Positions 1 to 6,671 of a stretch of DNA of 9,438 bases are shown one piece after another. Source of the stretch: Deltaproteobacteria bacterium (GTDB lineage Bacteria; Desulfobacterota; Dissulfuribacteria; Dissulfuribacterales; UBA3076). The position numbers and the translations under genes were made by a program. The DNA is taken from contig JALTHV010000190.1 in the NCBI GenBank assembly GCA_027004315.1, positions 1 to 9,438 of the forward strand. The letters run 5' to 3'. Within the stretch, counting starts at the first letter, position 1. Every line of letters begins with the position of its first letter. A model generated the notes under the pieces. It ran no database searches and had not been told where the DNA came from. It saw only the letters and a list, made by a program, of their open reading frames with translations.

Positions 1-1383
1 AAATGGCTTTTTGGTACGATAGGCCTCAAGGTCGTTTAGTTGCCAGCAGAAGAAGATCCCTATGAGCACGGCCGTGGCAGCTATTACAGGCGCGGCCTTT
101 ATGCCAGTTCCAGTGATCTTTTCTAAAAAATCAGGCAGGAAATGCCTGACGACCCAAGGCACCAGTCCCAAGATACCTGCTACAAATGTAGCTATCTTTA
201 GGCCAGGGGGCACAAAGCCCATTTTGCCTTCAACAACAGACCACATGACAGGACTCCATACCTCAACCATAGCCAAAAGCAAGACTAATGTGCCTTGAAG
301 GCTGAGGCCGATACGTCTCCAGATCCCCTCGCCTGAGACACACAAAAATAGCGATGTCAGGATGGCACAGAAAGGGAAGATAGGAAGGATATAATAGCTC
401 CGTCTCGAGCCTGACAGGGTATAAAAGAGAAAGATAAGGACTACTGCCTCTAAGGCCCATTTTGTCTTGGCATCCAATTTTTTGTAGGACCTTACCATAT
501 AGGCAAATGCCGTCAGCATAAGCGGGGTCCAGGGCAGAAAGAGGAGTGGCAGATATCTAAAGTAGACATAGAAGGGCTCTTTATGGTCAAATGCCATGAA
601 GTAGCGCCGGATATTCTCCTGGAACACCATTGCGAGGCCATTTTCCTGGTATCCAGAGGCAGTCTTTGTGGCTATTATAAAGGGGATCAGATAGACGACC
701 AAGGCAATCGCCAGGGCCATCAAGTGGGATATTGTTAGGTACTTAGACCAACGGTGGCCCCTTATCAGATCAGGAAATATGACCAGTATGGGTACGGCAA
801 GTGCAGAGAGTCCCTTGAACTCAGACCCGATAAGGCAGATCAGGTAAAATCCAAGATAGGCCCAGAAACCCGGCCTTTCCCGCACGGACCAATACCACGA
901 GACGGCAAGGGTGATGGCTGCCATATTTTCTATATCGGCTGTAGCGGTCCTGGACCAGAAGAGAAAGCCATAGGTAGTAAGCAAGATCCATCCTGCAGTC
1001 CGGCCCACTCTCTCTGTCCAGAGCCTCCGGCCTATGGACACGGTTGCCCAGAGGGTCAGGATACCTGCTACTGCACTTGGAAGCCTTGCTACCCACTCGT
1101 CCAGTCTGCTGGTGATGGCAGTCACTATGGCAATGGCCCAGTAAGTAAATAAGGGCTTGTCAAAATAGGGCTCTCCATTGATGGTAGGATGAAAAAAGTC
1201 TCTATTGAGAAACATCTCTCTTGTGACTTCGGCCCATCTGCCCTCAGGACCCCAGAGACCCCTGTACCCAAGTGCCCAAAATAAAAAGAGACAGGCGGCC
1301 GTCCAAAAAATGAATCTGGAGTATGTTATAGGAGGCAATCCGTCTTTAGTGGATGATTCGTTATGGATCGATTGAATACTCAT
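1..1383 (-). CDS. GT39 / ArnT-like membrane glycosyltransferase (3' end cut by window edge)
   Basis: Translating the minus strand from ATG at 1383 gives 461 residues open to the window edge, so the C-terminus is missing. The protein is strongly hydrophobic, with the first membrane segment at about residues 24-44 and many more after it. It aligns by eye with ArnT/PMT-type GT39 enzymes, which move a sugar from a polyprenyl-phosphate donor to lipid A or another acceptor on the periplasmic face. Matching landmarks are the post-TM1 loop (GRWAEVTREM, then NGEPYFDKP at 69-77), an Asp at 150 in ATADIE, EFKG at 188-191 followed by a small hydrophobic stretch, and GSRRSYYILP further on. The usual PDE of the first motif reads GPE here (Pro46-Glu47), so the first Asp is absent. 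The start has only a weak AAGAAGAG-type ribosome site. It is divergent from the TPR gene. Donor and acceptor cannot be told from sequence; ArnT proper is only one possibility. Confidence 0.85.
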   Translation of the reverse strand, partial: MSIQSIHNESSTKDGLPPITYSRFIFWTAACLFLFWALGYRGLWGPEGRWAEVTREMFLNRDFFHPTINGEPYFDKPLFTYWAIAIVTAITSRLDEWVARLPSAVAGILTLWATVSIGRRLWTERVGRTAGWILLTTYGFLFWSRTATADIENMAAITLAVSWYWSVRERPGFWAYLGFYLICLIGSEFKGLSALAVPILVIFPDLIRGHRWSKYLTISHLMALAIALVVYLIPFIIATKTASGYQENGLAMVFQENIRRYFMAFDHKEPFYVYFRYLPLLFLPWTPLMLTAFAYMVRSYKKLDAKTKWALEAVVLIFLFYTLSGSRRSYYILPIFPFCAILTSLFLCVSGEGIWRRIGLSLQGTLVLLLAMVEVWSPVMWSVVEGKMGFVPPGLKIATFVAGILGLVPWVVRHFLPDFLEKITGTGIKAAPVIAATAVLIGIFFCWQLNDLEAYRTKKPF

Positions 1384-1426
1384 CTTTGAGACACTCTTCT
1401 TAACCAGCTATATTTTCTATATATGG

Positions 1427-1456
1427 ATTATACATTTTTTATATCTTAGAATTATA
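1427..1456 (-). promoter_or_regulatory. Candidate -10 elements for the GT39 gene
   Basis: The minus strand carries two exact TATAAT hexamers, at 1432-1427 and 1456-1451, lying 44 and 68 bases upstream of the GT39 ATG. Neither has a good TTGACA-like -35 at 16-18 bases, and the surrounding DNA is so AT-rich that chance matches are expected. A promoter in this area is likely; the exact hexamer is a guess. Confidence 0.3.
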
Positions 1457-1661
1457 GAGTTAGATAATTTTTGAGTTTTTGCAATAGAGTTACATCTTAA
1501 TTTTTTAATATACAGATTAAAGATTGCGATTACATTAAATGCATATTAAAAAAAAGTAATACATTTAGACTGATCCAAGGCTAATTTATCTCCCCTCCAG
1601 AATTTCCGTTATTCTGTATAGTTAGTGTTAGTAGCAACAAAAATTGGACAAAAGGTATTGC

Positions 1662-1693
1662 TTGTTCACATCCCCGGCCATAAATGTTATTAT
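1662..1693 (+). promoter_or_regulatory. Candidate promoter for the TPR gene
   Basis: TTGTTC at 1662-1667 is followed after 17 bases by TGTTAT (1685-1690). An overlapping, better hexamer, TATTAT (1688-1693), sits at 20 bases, which is too far. Both match sigma-70 consensus only partly. If used, the transcript would have a 5' leader of roughly 90 bases containing the two hairpin candidates described separately. Confidence 0.22.
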
Positions 1694-1709
1694 GTATCTG
1701 AAGATTTTT

Positions 1710-1738
1710 GGGAAGATCCAAGTCGCTTCCCTGATCTT
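1710..1738 (+). other. Two mutually exclusive short stems in the TPR-gene leader
   Basis: GGGAAG (1710-1715) is complementary to CTTCCC (1726-1731), and AAGATC (1713-1718) is complementary to GATCTT (1733-1738). Both are perfect 6-bp stems and share bases AAG at 1713-1715, so only one can form at a time. The arrangement resembles a small switch but is short enough to be chance. Confidence 0.25.
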
Positions 1739-1778
1739 TGCTTACTATTCTCCTTAAAAATTTCTGGATGAAATACTG

Positions 1779-1794
1779 AAAGCAAAAATGCTTT
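1779..1794 (+). other. Hairpin straddling the TPR start codon
   Basis: AAAGCA (1779-1784) and TGCTTT (1789-1794) are perfect complements separated by AAAA. The ATG at 1788-1790 lies with its A in the loop and TG in the stem, and the only GA-rich ribosome-site-like bases upstream are in the other arm. There is no good Shine-Dalgarno sequence. The stem is AT-rich and weak, so any translational effect would be modest. Confidence 0.3.
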
Positions 1795-3128
1795 GCCCAG
1801 ACTTATTGAAAAGTTACGGGATATCTATCCAAAGATATATATTTATCTTTCTCATGTCCTCGGGCCTTCTGGTCTCTGCATCTGTCCATGCGGCTCAGGT
1901 GCATGACGTCCCTCTGCCCGCGCGGATAGTCCTCTACAGGGCGCAATTGCTGATGGGGAAAGGGAAATTCATAGAGGCAGCCAAAGTACTTGAAAGCTTT
2001 CAGAAAAAAGGCAGGGGTCTAAAGGCCAAGGGGCATGATCCTAGGGGATACAGGAATTACATGGTAGATTTTGTCTTGGGTAACTGCTATCTGGAGGCCA
2101 AACGGTCTCTAGAGGCAATTACTCAATACCAGGCAGCAGTCGCCGCCAGGCCTGGGTTTGCCCCTGCATGGATGAATTTGGCCAAGTGCTACTATGATAT
2201 GAAGGCCTATCTGAAGGCCGGGCGGGCATTTTTGAGGGGCTATAAGACTGCCAGGGAGAAGAGGCCGGAGAGGCTTTACTATGCTGCGGTCTGTTTCATG
2301 ACCGCAGGAGAGAACGAGGAGGCCCTTGAGGTCCTTGAGCGCCTCATGCGGCTCCACCCGACCGCTCTCAAGCTGGACTGGAAAGAGGCAATTGTCCAGG
2401 CATATCTCGCCTGTAAGCAGCCACGCAAGGCCCTTCCTCTTATTGAAGAACTCTCTGAAAAGACCACTGGGAAGAAACAGAGACAGTGGCAGGAGATCCG
2501 GTTGCAGGAGTATCTATCTCTGGGTATGGAGGCCAAGGCCCTTGAATATGCAGAGTGGCTGATCCAGGAGTATCCATTGGAGCCGATGTGGTGGAAGGGG
2601 CTGGCCTATCTGTATCTCAGAGAGAACCAATACAGGCCTGCTCTGGTGGCCCTGACCGTAAAGGGTCTTCTTGAGCCTCTTACGCCACAGGAGATCAGGA
2701 CAGTTGCCGACCTGAACATGTCGTTGGGGATCCCGGTCCAGGCACTGCATTTTTATAAAGAGATTGCCTCTGAAAGCTTCGGGCCGGACATCGCATACAG
2801 GATTGCCCAGGGCTACATCCGAATCCACCGGCCGGGAGATGCCCTCAACTGGGTCGAAAAGGGGCTCTTGAAGGGGAAAAAGAATCCACAACTTATGCTC
2901 CTTAAGGGAGACCTTCTCTATGAGCTGGCAAGATATCATGAGGCCGCAGCCGTGTTTGAAGCGGCCGCATACAGGAAGGTAACCCCAGGCAGGTCCTGGC
3001 TCATGGCAGGTTATGCCGCCTGGAATGCAAACGAAACGGCAAGGTCACGCCAGGACTTTATCCACGCCGCAAGGTATCCGAAGCAGAAAGATGCTGCTCA
3101 GAGGGCCTTGCGTCAGATCGGCAGCTAG
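1788..3128 (+). CDS. Exported tetratricopeptide-repeat protein
   Basis: This 446-residue protein begins with a classical signal peptide: K8 and R16 in the n-region, a hydrophobic core at about 17-33, and a V-H-A site with likely cleavage after Ala35. There is no lipobox Cys, so it is expected free in the periplasm or attached through partners. The rest is helical TPR-type repeats, clear at about 46-74, 92-122, 125-155 and 160-190, with further degenerate repeats to the C-terminus (around 370-400 YELARYHEAAAVFEAA). TPRs mediate protein contacts; no catalytic domain is visible. From memory, the overall pattern, including a central TVKGLLEPLTPQE segment and an AARYPKQKDAAQRAL tail, resembles TPR proteins coded next to tonB/exbB/exbD in deltaproteobacteria, but no such genes are here. 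The ATG start keeps the signal peptide; the next Met (23) would destroy it. It converges on the radical SAM gene. Its partner is unknown. Confidence 0.85.
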   Translation: MLCPDLLKSYGISIQRYIFIFLMSSGLLVSASVHAAQVHDVPLPARIVLYRAQLLMGKGKFIEAAKVLESFQKKGRGLKAKGHDPRGYRNYMVDFVLGNCYLEAKRSLEAITQYQAAVAARPGFAPAWMNLAKCYYDMKAYLKAGRAFLRGYKTAREKRPERLYYAAVCFMTAGENEEALEVLERLMRLHPTALKLDWKEAIVQAYLACKQPRKALPLIEELSEKTTGKKQRQWQEIRLQEYLSLGMEAKALEYAEWLIQEYPLEPMWWKGLAYLYLRENQYRPALVALTVKGLLEPLTPQEIRTVADLNMSLGIPVQALHFYKEIASESFGPDIAYRIAQGYIRIHRPGDALNWVEKGLLKGKKNPQLMLLKGDLLYELARYHEAAAVFEAAAYRKVTPGRSWLMAGYAAWNANETARSRQDFIHAARYPKQKDAAQRALRQIGS

Positions 3129-3184
3129 TGTCCTTCACATTCCCCCAGGTAATAAACAGTTACTGTCCTGTCAAAAACGCTATC
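3129..3184. other. Convergent gap between TPR and radical SAM genes
   Basis: Fifty-six bases separate the two stop codons. The only symmetry is ACAGT-T-ACTGT at 3156-3166. Folded as RNA on either strand this gives just a 4-5 bp stem with a 3-base loop (minus strand ACAG-TAA-CTGT followed by TTATT), too weak for a confident intrinsic terminator. No other site is seen. Confidence 0.4.
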
Positions 3185-4093
3185 TTATCGCGAAGGCCAG
3201 CCCTGTAATTCTCTCAATCTATCGTGAATCATGGATATGGTCTGCATCTTGTCTAAAGACCAGGCAGGGGCCACCAGTTCTGACCGTGTCGGGTCTCCGG
3301 TAAGTCTCTGGATTACTGTCCCCTTCGGTAAGTTTGCCAGGGCCCAGGCCACCATGTCTGCATAGTCTCTCTGTTTCATTGGCCTATATCTGCCCGCTCT
3401 GTAGATGCTGTTCATCTTTGTATTTTTTAAGATGTATAGCTGGTGGAATTTTACCCCCTCTACCTGGAGATCTGCCAAGAACCTGACAGTATCTTCCATC
3501 TCAGGGCGGCCCTCTCCAGGGAGCCCGAAGATGATATGTGCACATGTCTTGAGGCCATACATCCTGGAAATCTCTACGGCACGGACAAAATCAGAGACCG
3601 AATGTCCCCTGTTTATCCTGGCCAACGTGGCATCAGATGCGCTCTGAAGCCCATACTCTATCCAGATCATACGCCCCCTACCAATGCGTGAGATCAGCTC
3701 CAGACGTTCCCTGTCTACACAGTCCGGACGGGTACCGATGGATAGACCTACCACCTCCGGCCCTATAAGGGCCTGCCTATAGACCGTCTCAAGCCTATCA
3801 ATGGATCCATAGGTGTTGGAGAATGACTGGAAATAGGCAATATATTTCCTGGCCTTATAGCGTCTGCGGGCCCACTCGATCCCTGCCCTCATCTGCTCAG
3901 CTATATCCTTGCCCTGGCTGTAGGCCCCAGTCCCTGAACCCCTGGCATTACAGTAGATGCAGCCACCCCATCCCTTGGTCCCGTCCCTAGTGGGGCAGGT
4001 AAAACCTGCATCCAGGGAGATCTTTTGCACCCGTTCGCCAAACACTGAACGCAGATACTGATTAAGACTCAGATACATCGTCTCTGGAATCAA
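3185..4093 (-). CDS. YhcC-type radical SAM protein (TIGR01212 family)
   Basis: This 302-residue protein shows the signature of the YhcC/TIGR01212 radical SAM family. The cluster motif is Cys33-x11-Cys45-x2-Cys48 within GFTCPTRDGTKGWGGCIYCN, the family's wider variant of CxxxCxxC. Further conserved blocks are YFQSFSNTY, GTRPDCVD, EYGLQSASDATLARINRGH, IFGLPGE and a C-terminal LTGDPTRSELVAPAW. These proteins bind a [4Fe-4S] cluster and cleave S-adenosylmethionine; to my knowledge the substrate of this family is not firmly established. Length is normal. The first start is TTG at 4093, preceded by GAGG at 7 bases and overlapping the upstream gene by 32 bases. ATG at 4078 (residue 6) has a poorer ribosome site but better matches the usual family N-terminus. 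Either way it is translationally coupled to the nucleotidyltransferase gene and is the last gene of the run. Confidence 0.92.
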   Translation of the reverse strand: MIPETMYLSLNQYLRSVFGERVQKISLDAGFTCPTRDGTKGWGGCIYCNARGSGTGAYSQGKDIAEQMRAGIEWARRRYKARKYIAYFQSFSNTYGSIDRLETVYRQALIGPEVVGLSIGTRPDCVDRERLELISRIGRGRMIWIEYGLQSASDATLARINRGHSVSDFVRAVEISRMYGLKTCAHIIFGLPGEGRPEMEDTVRFLADLQVEGVKFHQLYILKNTKMNSIYRAGRYRPMKQRDYADMVAWALANLPKGTVIQRLTGDPTRSELVAPAWSLDKMQTISMIHDRLRELQGWPSR

Positions 4094-5540
4094 GCCAGGT
4101 CCTCAGCCAGATCACGGCCTCGTCCTGCGTAGTGACTATTCCCTCTATCTGCCCCTCTTCCAGGACATCAAGGGCCCTTCCTATCAGGGGTCCGGGAGAC
4201 AGACCAAAGAGCCTCTGGATGTCGTGACCTGTCAAGAGGCGGGGGCGCATCTCCACTGGTCTCAAGAGGTCCTGATAAAAGATATGTACCTTTTCCCACA
4301 GCCCTGCCAATACTGCATCAAGGTCCGGTGGCTTGAGGGGGCCGCAGCCGGCCATACTGTCAGCCATGGCAAGGATAAAGAGGGCAGGATAGTCCGTACC
4401 ACTCTCTTTAAGGAGCCGCCTCATGGCCCGTTTACTGGGCCCTCCGCACCTGAAGTCCTTGATGAGGTGAAAGGGACGCATGTGCAGTTTTACCATCCCG
4501 GCTACAAACAGGGCCCTACGCTTGGGCCACCGCATACGTTCCCCTATTGCCAAGGTCATGCCTGACCCGATAAGGTCATGCTGATAGAAGGTGATGCGCT
4601 CTCCCTTTTTCCCCCTGCAGGAGGGCTTGCCAATATCATGGAGAAGGGCTGCCCACTTGAGGTCAGGCACTCGATCCATATTTTCTCCGATCCAGGTCTC
4701 AATAGGCCTACAGAGAGGGAATTTCTGACAGGGACAGGCGATTAAGGCCTCCATGGCCTCTACGGCTGCAAAGCTGTGACCAAGGCAATCCAGGTGATGA
4801 AAGCCCGGCTGGGTCATGCCCTCCATAGGGATAATTTCAGGCAAAACGGGTTGCAGCAGACCGGACTGAAACATCTCTCTGAGGGTCCTGCTGGCCCTCT
4901 CTGATTCCATAATCAGCCTGAGTTCATGATCTATACGTTCTGGGGCAACCGAGCCTATAGTACTTGACAGGCCCTCTATAGAGGTCCATGTCTGTTGCTC
5001 TATCTCGAAGTCCAGTTGGGACCTGAAGCGATATGCCCTGAAGAGTCTCAAGGGATCAGATGCCAGATTTTCCTGTGAAATCGCCCTGATTGTCCGGTTT
5101 TCAAGGTCTGCCAGGCCACCTGTAGGGTCCAGGACCTGGTGAATGGATAGGGGCAGGGCATTACTGAGCAGAGGAAGGGCTGAAGACAGCGGTAAGGCCA
5201 TGGCATTCATGGTAAAATCCCTTTGGTATAGGTCTTCTTCAATAGTGCGTGCTCCATCTCTGTACCGGGTAAAATCTACAATGAATCCAGGAGAGACAAC
5301 CCTTGCCACCCCCTCTTTCTTATCCAACAAGACAAAGTGGCCCCCTGTCTCTTGGGCAAAGTGCCGGGCGAGGGCAATGGCCCTGTCTGGCACTACCAGA
5401 TCCAGATCCAGGATCTCCCTGCCCAAGATCCAGTCCCTTATGGGCCCACCGGCTACATAGACCTCCCTTGAAGAGGCCAGGGATTCAAGCCCTTTTAAGA
5501 CAGGACCTAGGTCCATTACTGAGTTACCGGGACTATTCAT
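4062..5540 (-). CDS. CCA-adding / poly(A)-type tRNA nucleotidyltransferase with HD domain
   Basis: A 492-residue class II nucleotidyltransferase. The catalytic head has GGPIRD at 31-36 and the metal-binding DLDLV at 45-49 (Asp45, Asp47), then QRDFTMNA at 106-113. The nucleotide-reading helix has SDPLR at 161-165 with the base-contacting Asp162 and Arg165 kept, although the usual leading Glu of EDxxR is Ser. A neck/body helical region follows, and an HD phosphohydrolase-type domain carries LLHDIGKP at about 299-306. Such enzymes build or repair the tRNA 3' CCA end; some relatives add only A or only CC, and poly(A) polymerases share the head. The motifs do not settle which activity applies here. 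A three-unit ALPL repeat (115-132) lengthens the loop after the RDFTMNA motif. ATG at 5540 overlaps the hydrolase stop as ATGA, and the 3' end overlaps the radical SAM gene, both suggesting coupled translation. Confidence 0.9.
   Translation of the reverse strand: MNSPGNSVMDLGPVLKGLESLASSREVYVAGGPIRDWILGREILDLDLVVPDRAIALARHFAQETGGHFVLLDKKEGVARVVSPGFIVDFTRYRDGARTIEEDLYQRDFTMNAMALPLSSALPLLSNALPLSIHQVLDPTGGLADLENRTIRAISQENLASDPLRLFRAYRFRSQLDFEIEQQTWTSIEGLSSTIGSVAPERIDHELRLIMESERASRTLREMFQSGLLQPVLPEIIPMEGMTQPGFHHLDCLGHSFAAVEAMEALIACPCQKFPLCRPIETWIGENMDRVPDLKWAALLHDIGKPSCRGKKGERITFYQHDLIGSGMTLAIGERMRWPKRRALFVAGMVKLHMRPFHLIKDFRCGGPSKRAMRRLLKESGTDYPALFILAMADSMAGCGPLKPPDLDAVLAGLWEKVHIFYQDLLRPVEMRPRLLTGHDIQRLFGLSPGPLIGRALDVLEEGQIEGIVTTQDEAVIWLRTWLDSRDDVSES
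5145..5198 (-). repeat. In-frame ALPL tandem repeat inside the nucleotidyltransferase gene
   Basis: Residues 115-132 read as three similar units beginning ALPL (ALPLSS, ALPLLSN, ALPLS), with matching GCC-start DNA units of 15-21 bases that have diverged at third positions. It lies between the RDFTMNA motif and the LDPTGGLADL block, where I recall relatives having a much shorter turn. It looks like an old small in-frame duplication in a surface loop. Confidence 0.6.
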
Positions 5541-6649
5541 CCTATTTCTCTTACCAGCAGGTCATGAAGCTCCATTCTAAAGGAGCGCATTTTGGCCTGT
5601 TTTTCTCTGTCTGCCCTTGGAAAGGTACGGTTGGCCAGGAATACAATCAGCACCTCTCTCTCCAGGTCCATCCAGAAGGAAGTCCCTGTAAAGCCCAGGT
5701 GACCTATGCTGCGAGGAGAAAAGTGGCTGCCTGCCGTAGAGCCAACTGGAGAAGGGGTATCAAAGCCAAGTGCCCATGTACTCTCAGGATCTATGCCACA
5801 TACCCGCCAAAATTCCTGGAGTAGTTCCCTTGAAAGATCAGGGATCCTGTCACTGCCCCTGTAGACATCCAAGAGCCTCAGGAGAAGCCCTGTCACTGAT
5901 CTAGCGGTCCCAAAGAGACCTGCATGGCCCGCTACTCCTCCGAGGGCCCAGGCATTCAGGTCGTGGACCTCGCCCCAGATGATCCTCTTCCGGAATGGAC
6001 ATAGCTCTGTGGGTGCAATAGAGGAGATATCAACACCATCTCCTGCAGGGGAAAAACACAGGCCCTTTGCCCCCAGAGGTCCAAACAGCAGCTCCCTTGC
6101 GGCATCAGCCAGGCCTCTGCCCGTCAGGTCCTCTACCAGCCAGCCAAGGACCATAAATCCAAGGTCACTATATCTGGTCCGGCTTCCGCAGGAGGACTCC
6201 ATGGGTGTACTCATGAGCATTTTTTTTATCTTAGAGGATCGAGATCCCATGGGCATACGGACCAGCTCTCTATAAAATGGCAGGTAGGCCGGAAGCCCTG
6301 ATGTGTGACTCAATAGGTGCCGGATGGATATCTGAGACTTGTCCAGGGGGACGTAGGGAAGCAGCTCTCCCAGGGTATTATCAAGGCACAGATCTCCTCT
6401 TTCTACCAGGACCATGATAGAGAGTGTGGTGACAAGGGGTTTAGTAAGGGATGCAAGATCATAGAGTGTACCCGAATGGACCCTTGGAGACCAAGGGACA
6501 TAGGTAACTCCACCCATGGCAGCATCTATCAGGACCTTTCCACCTACCGATACAGTCAATTCCGCTCCGGGAAAGAGGCCTGTCATAAAAGCCCTTTCGA
6601 AGAGCCTATTCAGATCCTGGCAGGGGAGTGAATGATTACGGGAAGACAA
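5537..6649 (-). CDS. Beta-lactamase-fold serine hydrolase (PF00144-type)
   Basis: This 370-residue protein has the three active-site elements of the class C beta-lactamase/PBP-like family. They are S67-L-T-K70 (nucleophile and general base) in LYDLASLTKP, Y160-S-D162 in place of the common Y-x-N, and H317-L-G319 in place of K-T-G, followed by FTGTSFWMD and the strand VLIVFLANR. HLLSHTSGLPAY (111-122) is also typical. The family includes D-aminopeptidases, esterases and cell-wall carboxypeptidases, so the substrate cannot be named. No signal peptide or anchor is visible at the N-terminus, suggesting a cytoplasmic enzyme. The start is TTG at 6649 with GGAGG 4 bases upstream. The first ATG (residue 22, at 6586) would remove a helix that normally precedes the FPGAELTV strand. 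It lies 22 bases after ssb and overlaps the nucleotidyltransferase by ATGA. Confidence 0.9.
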   Translation of the reverse strand: MSSRNHSLPCQDLNRLFERAFMTGLFPGAELTVSVGGKVLIDAAMGGVTYVPWSPRVHSGTLYDLASLTKPLVTTLSIMVLVERGDLCLDNTLGELLPYVPLDKSQISIRHLLSHTSGLPAYLPFYRELVRMPMGSRSSKIKKMLMSTPMESSCGSRTRYSDLGFMVLGWLVEDLTGRGLADAARELLFGPLGAKGLCFSPAGDGVDISSIAPTELCPFRKRIIWGEVHDLNAWALGGVAGHAGLFGTARSVTGLLLRLLDVYRGSDRIPDLSRELLQEFWRVCGIDPESTWALGFDTPSPVGSTAGSHFSPRSIGHLGFTGTSFWMDLEREVLIVFLANRTFPRADREKQAKMRSFRMELHDLLVREIG

Positions 6650-6671
6650 TTACCCTCCAGCCACAGGCTGC
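6650..6671 (-). promoter_or_regulatory. GC-rich hairpin abutting the hydrolase ribosome site
   Basis: In the ssb-hydrolase gap, minus-strand CAGCC (6670-6666) pairs with GGCTG (6662-6658) around a TGT loop. The second arm ends on the first G of the ribosome site GGAGGG (6658-6653). No U-tract follows, so it is not an intrinsic terminator. It could lower translation of the TTG-started hydrolase relative to ssb or protect the ssb mRNA end; this is inference from position. Confidence 0.45.

Larger units (their letters stand above)
1384..1787. other. AT-rich divergent intergenic region
   Basis: About 400 bases without a credible gene separate the divergent GT39 and TPR genes. Base composition falls sharply: 1441-1560 is roughly 20% G+C by hand count, far below the flanking genes. 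It holds homopolymer tracts (six T near 1501, eight A near 1548), two exact TATAAT hexamers on the minus strand, a weak promoter-like pair on the plus strand, and two hairpin candidates near the TPR start. It probably carries the promoters of both genes. No RNA gene was recognised. Confidence 0.7.

Noticed and set aside
754..1152. 132-codon plus-strand open frame
   Set aside because: It lies wholly antisense to the GT39 gene, has odd composition rich in Pro/Gly/Cys, and no family resemblance.
1535..1552. Palindromic operator around ATGCAT near 1540
   Set aside because: Symmetry does not extend beyond the central six bases; expected by chance in such AT-rich DNA.
1384..1787. Small RNA gene, riboswitch class or CRISPR-like repeats
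   Set aside because: No known riboswitch core, no GC-rich terminator stem with U-tract and no regularly spaced direct repeats were seen.
2514..2939. 141-codon minus-strand open frame inside the TPR gene
   Set aside because: It is antisense to a well-supported signal-peptide/TPR protein and shows no recognisable domain.
3140..3184. Intrinsic terminator for either convergent gene
   Set aside because: The only stem (ACAG/CTGT with a 3-base loop) is 4-5 bp, AT-containing and lacks a proper U-tract on either strand.
5303..5824. 173-codon plus-strand open frame
   Set aside because: It is antisense across the nucleotidyltransferase/hydrolase junction, both of which are clearly real; no domain or ribosome site supports it.
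5537..6649. Antibiotic-resistance beta-lactamase
   Set aside because: The protein lacks a signal peptide and has Y-S-D and H-L-G rather than Y-x-N and K-T-G; the housekeeping context argues against a resistance role.
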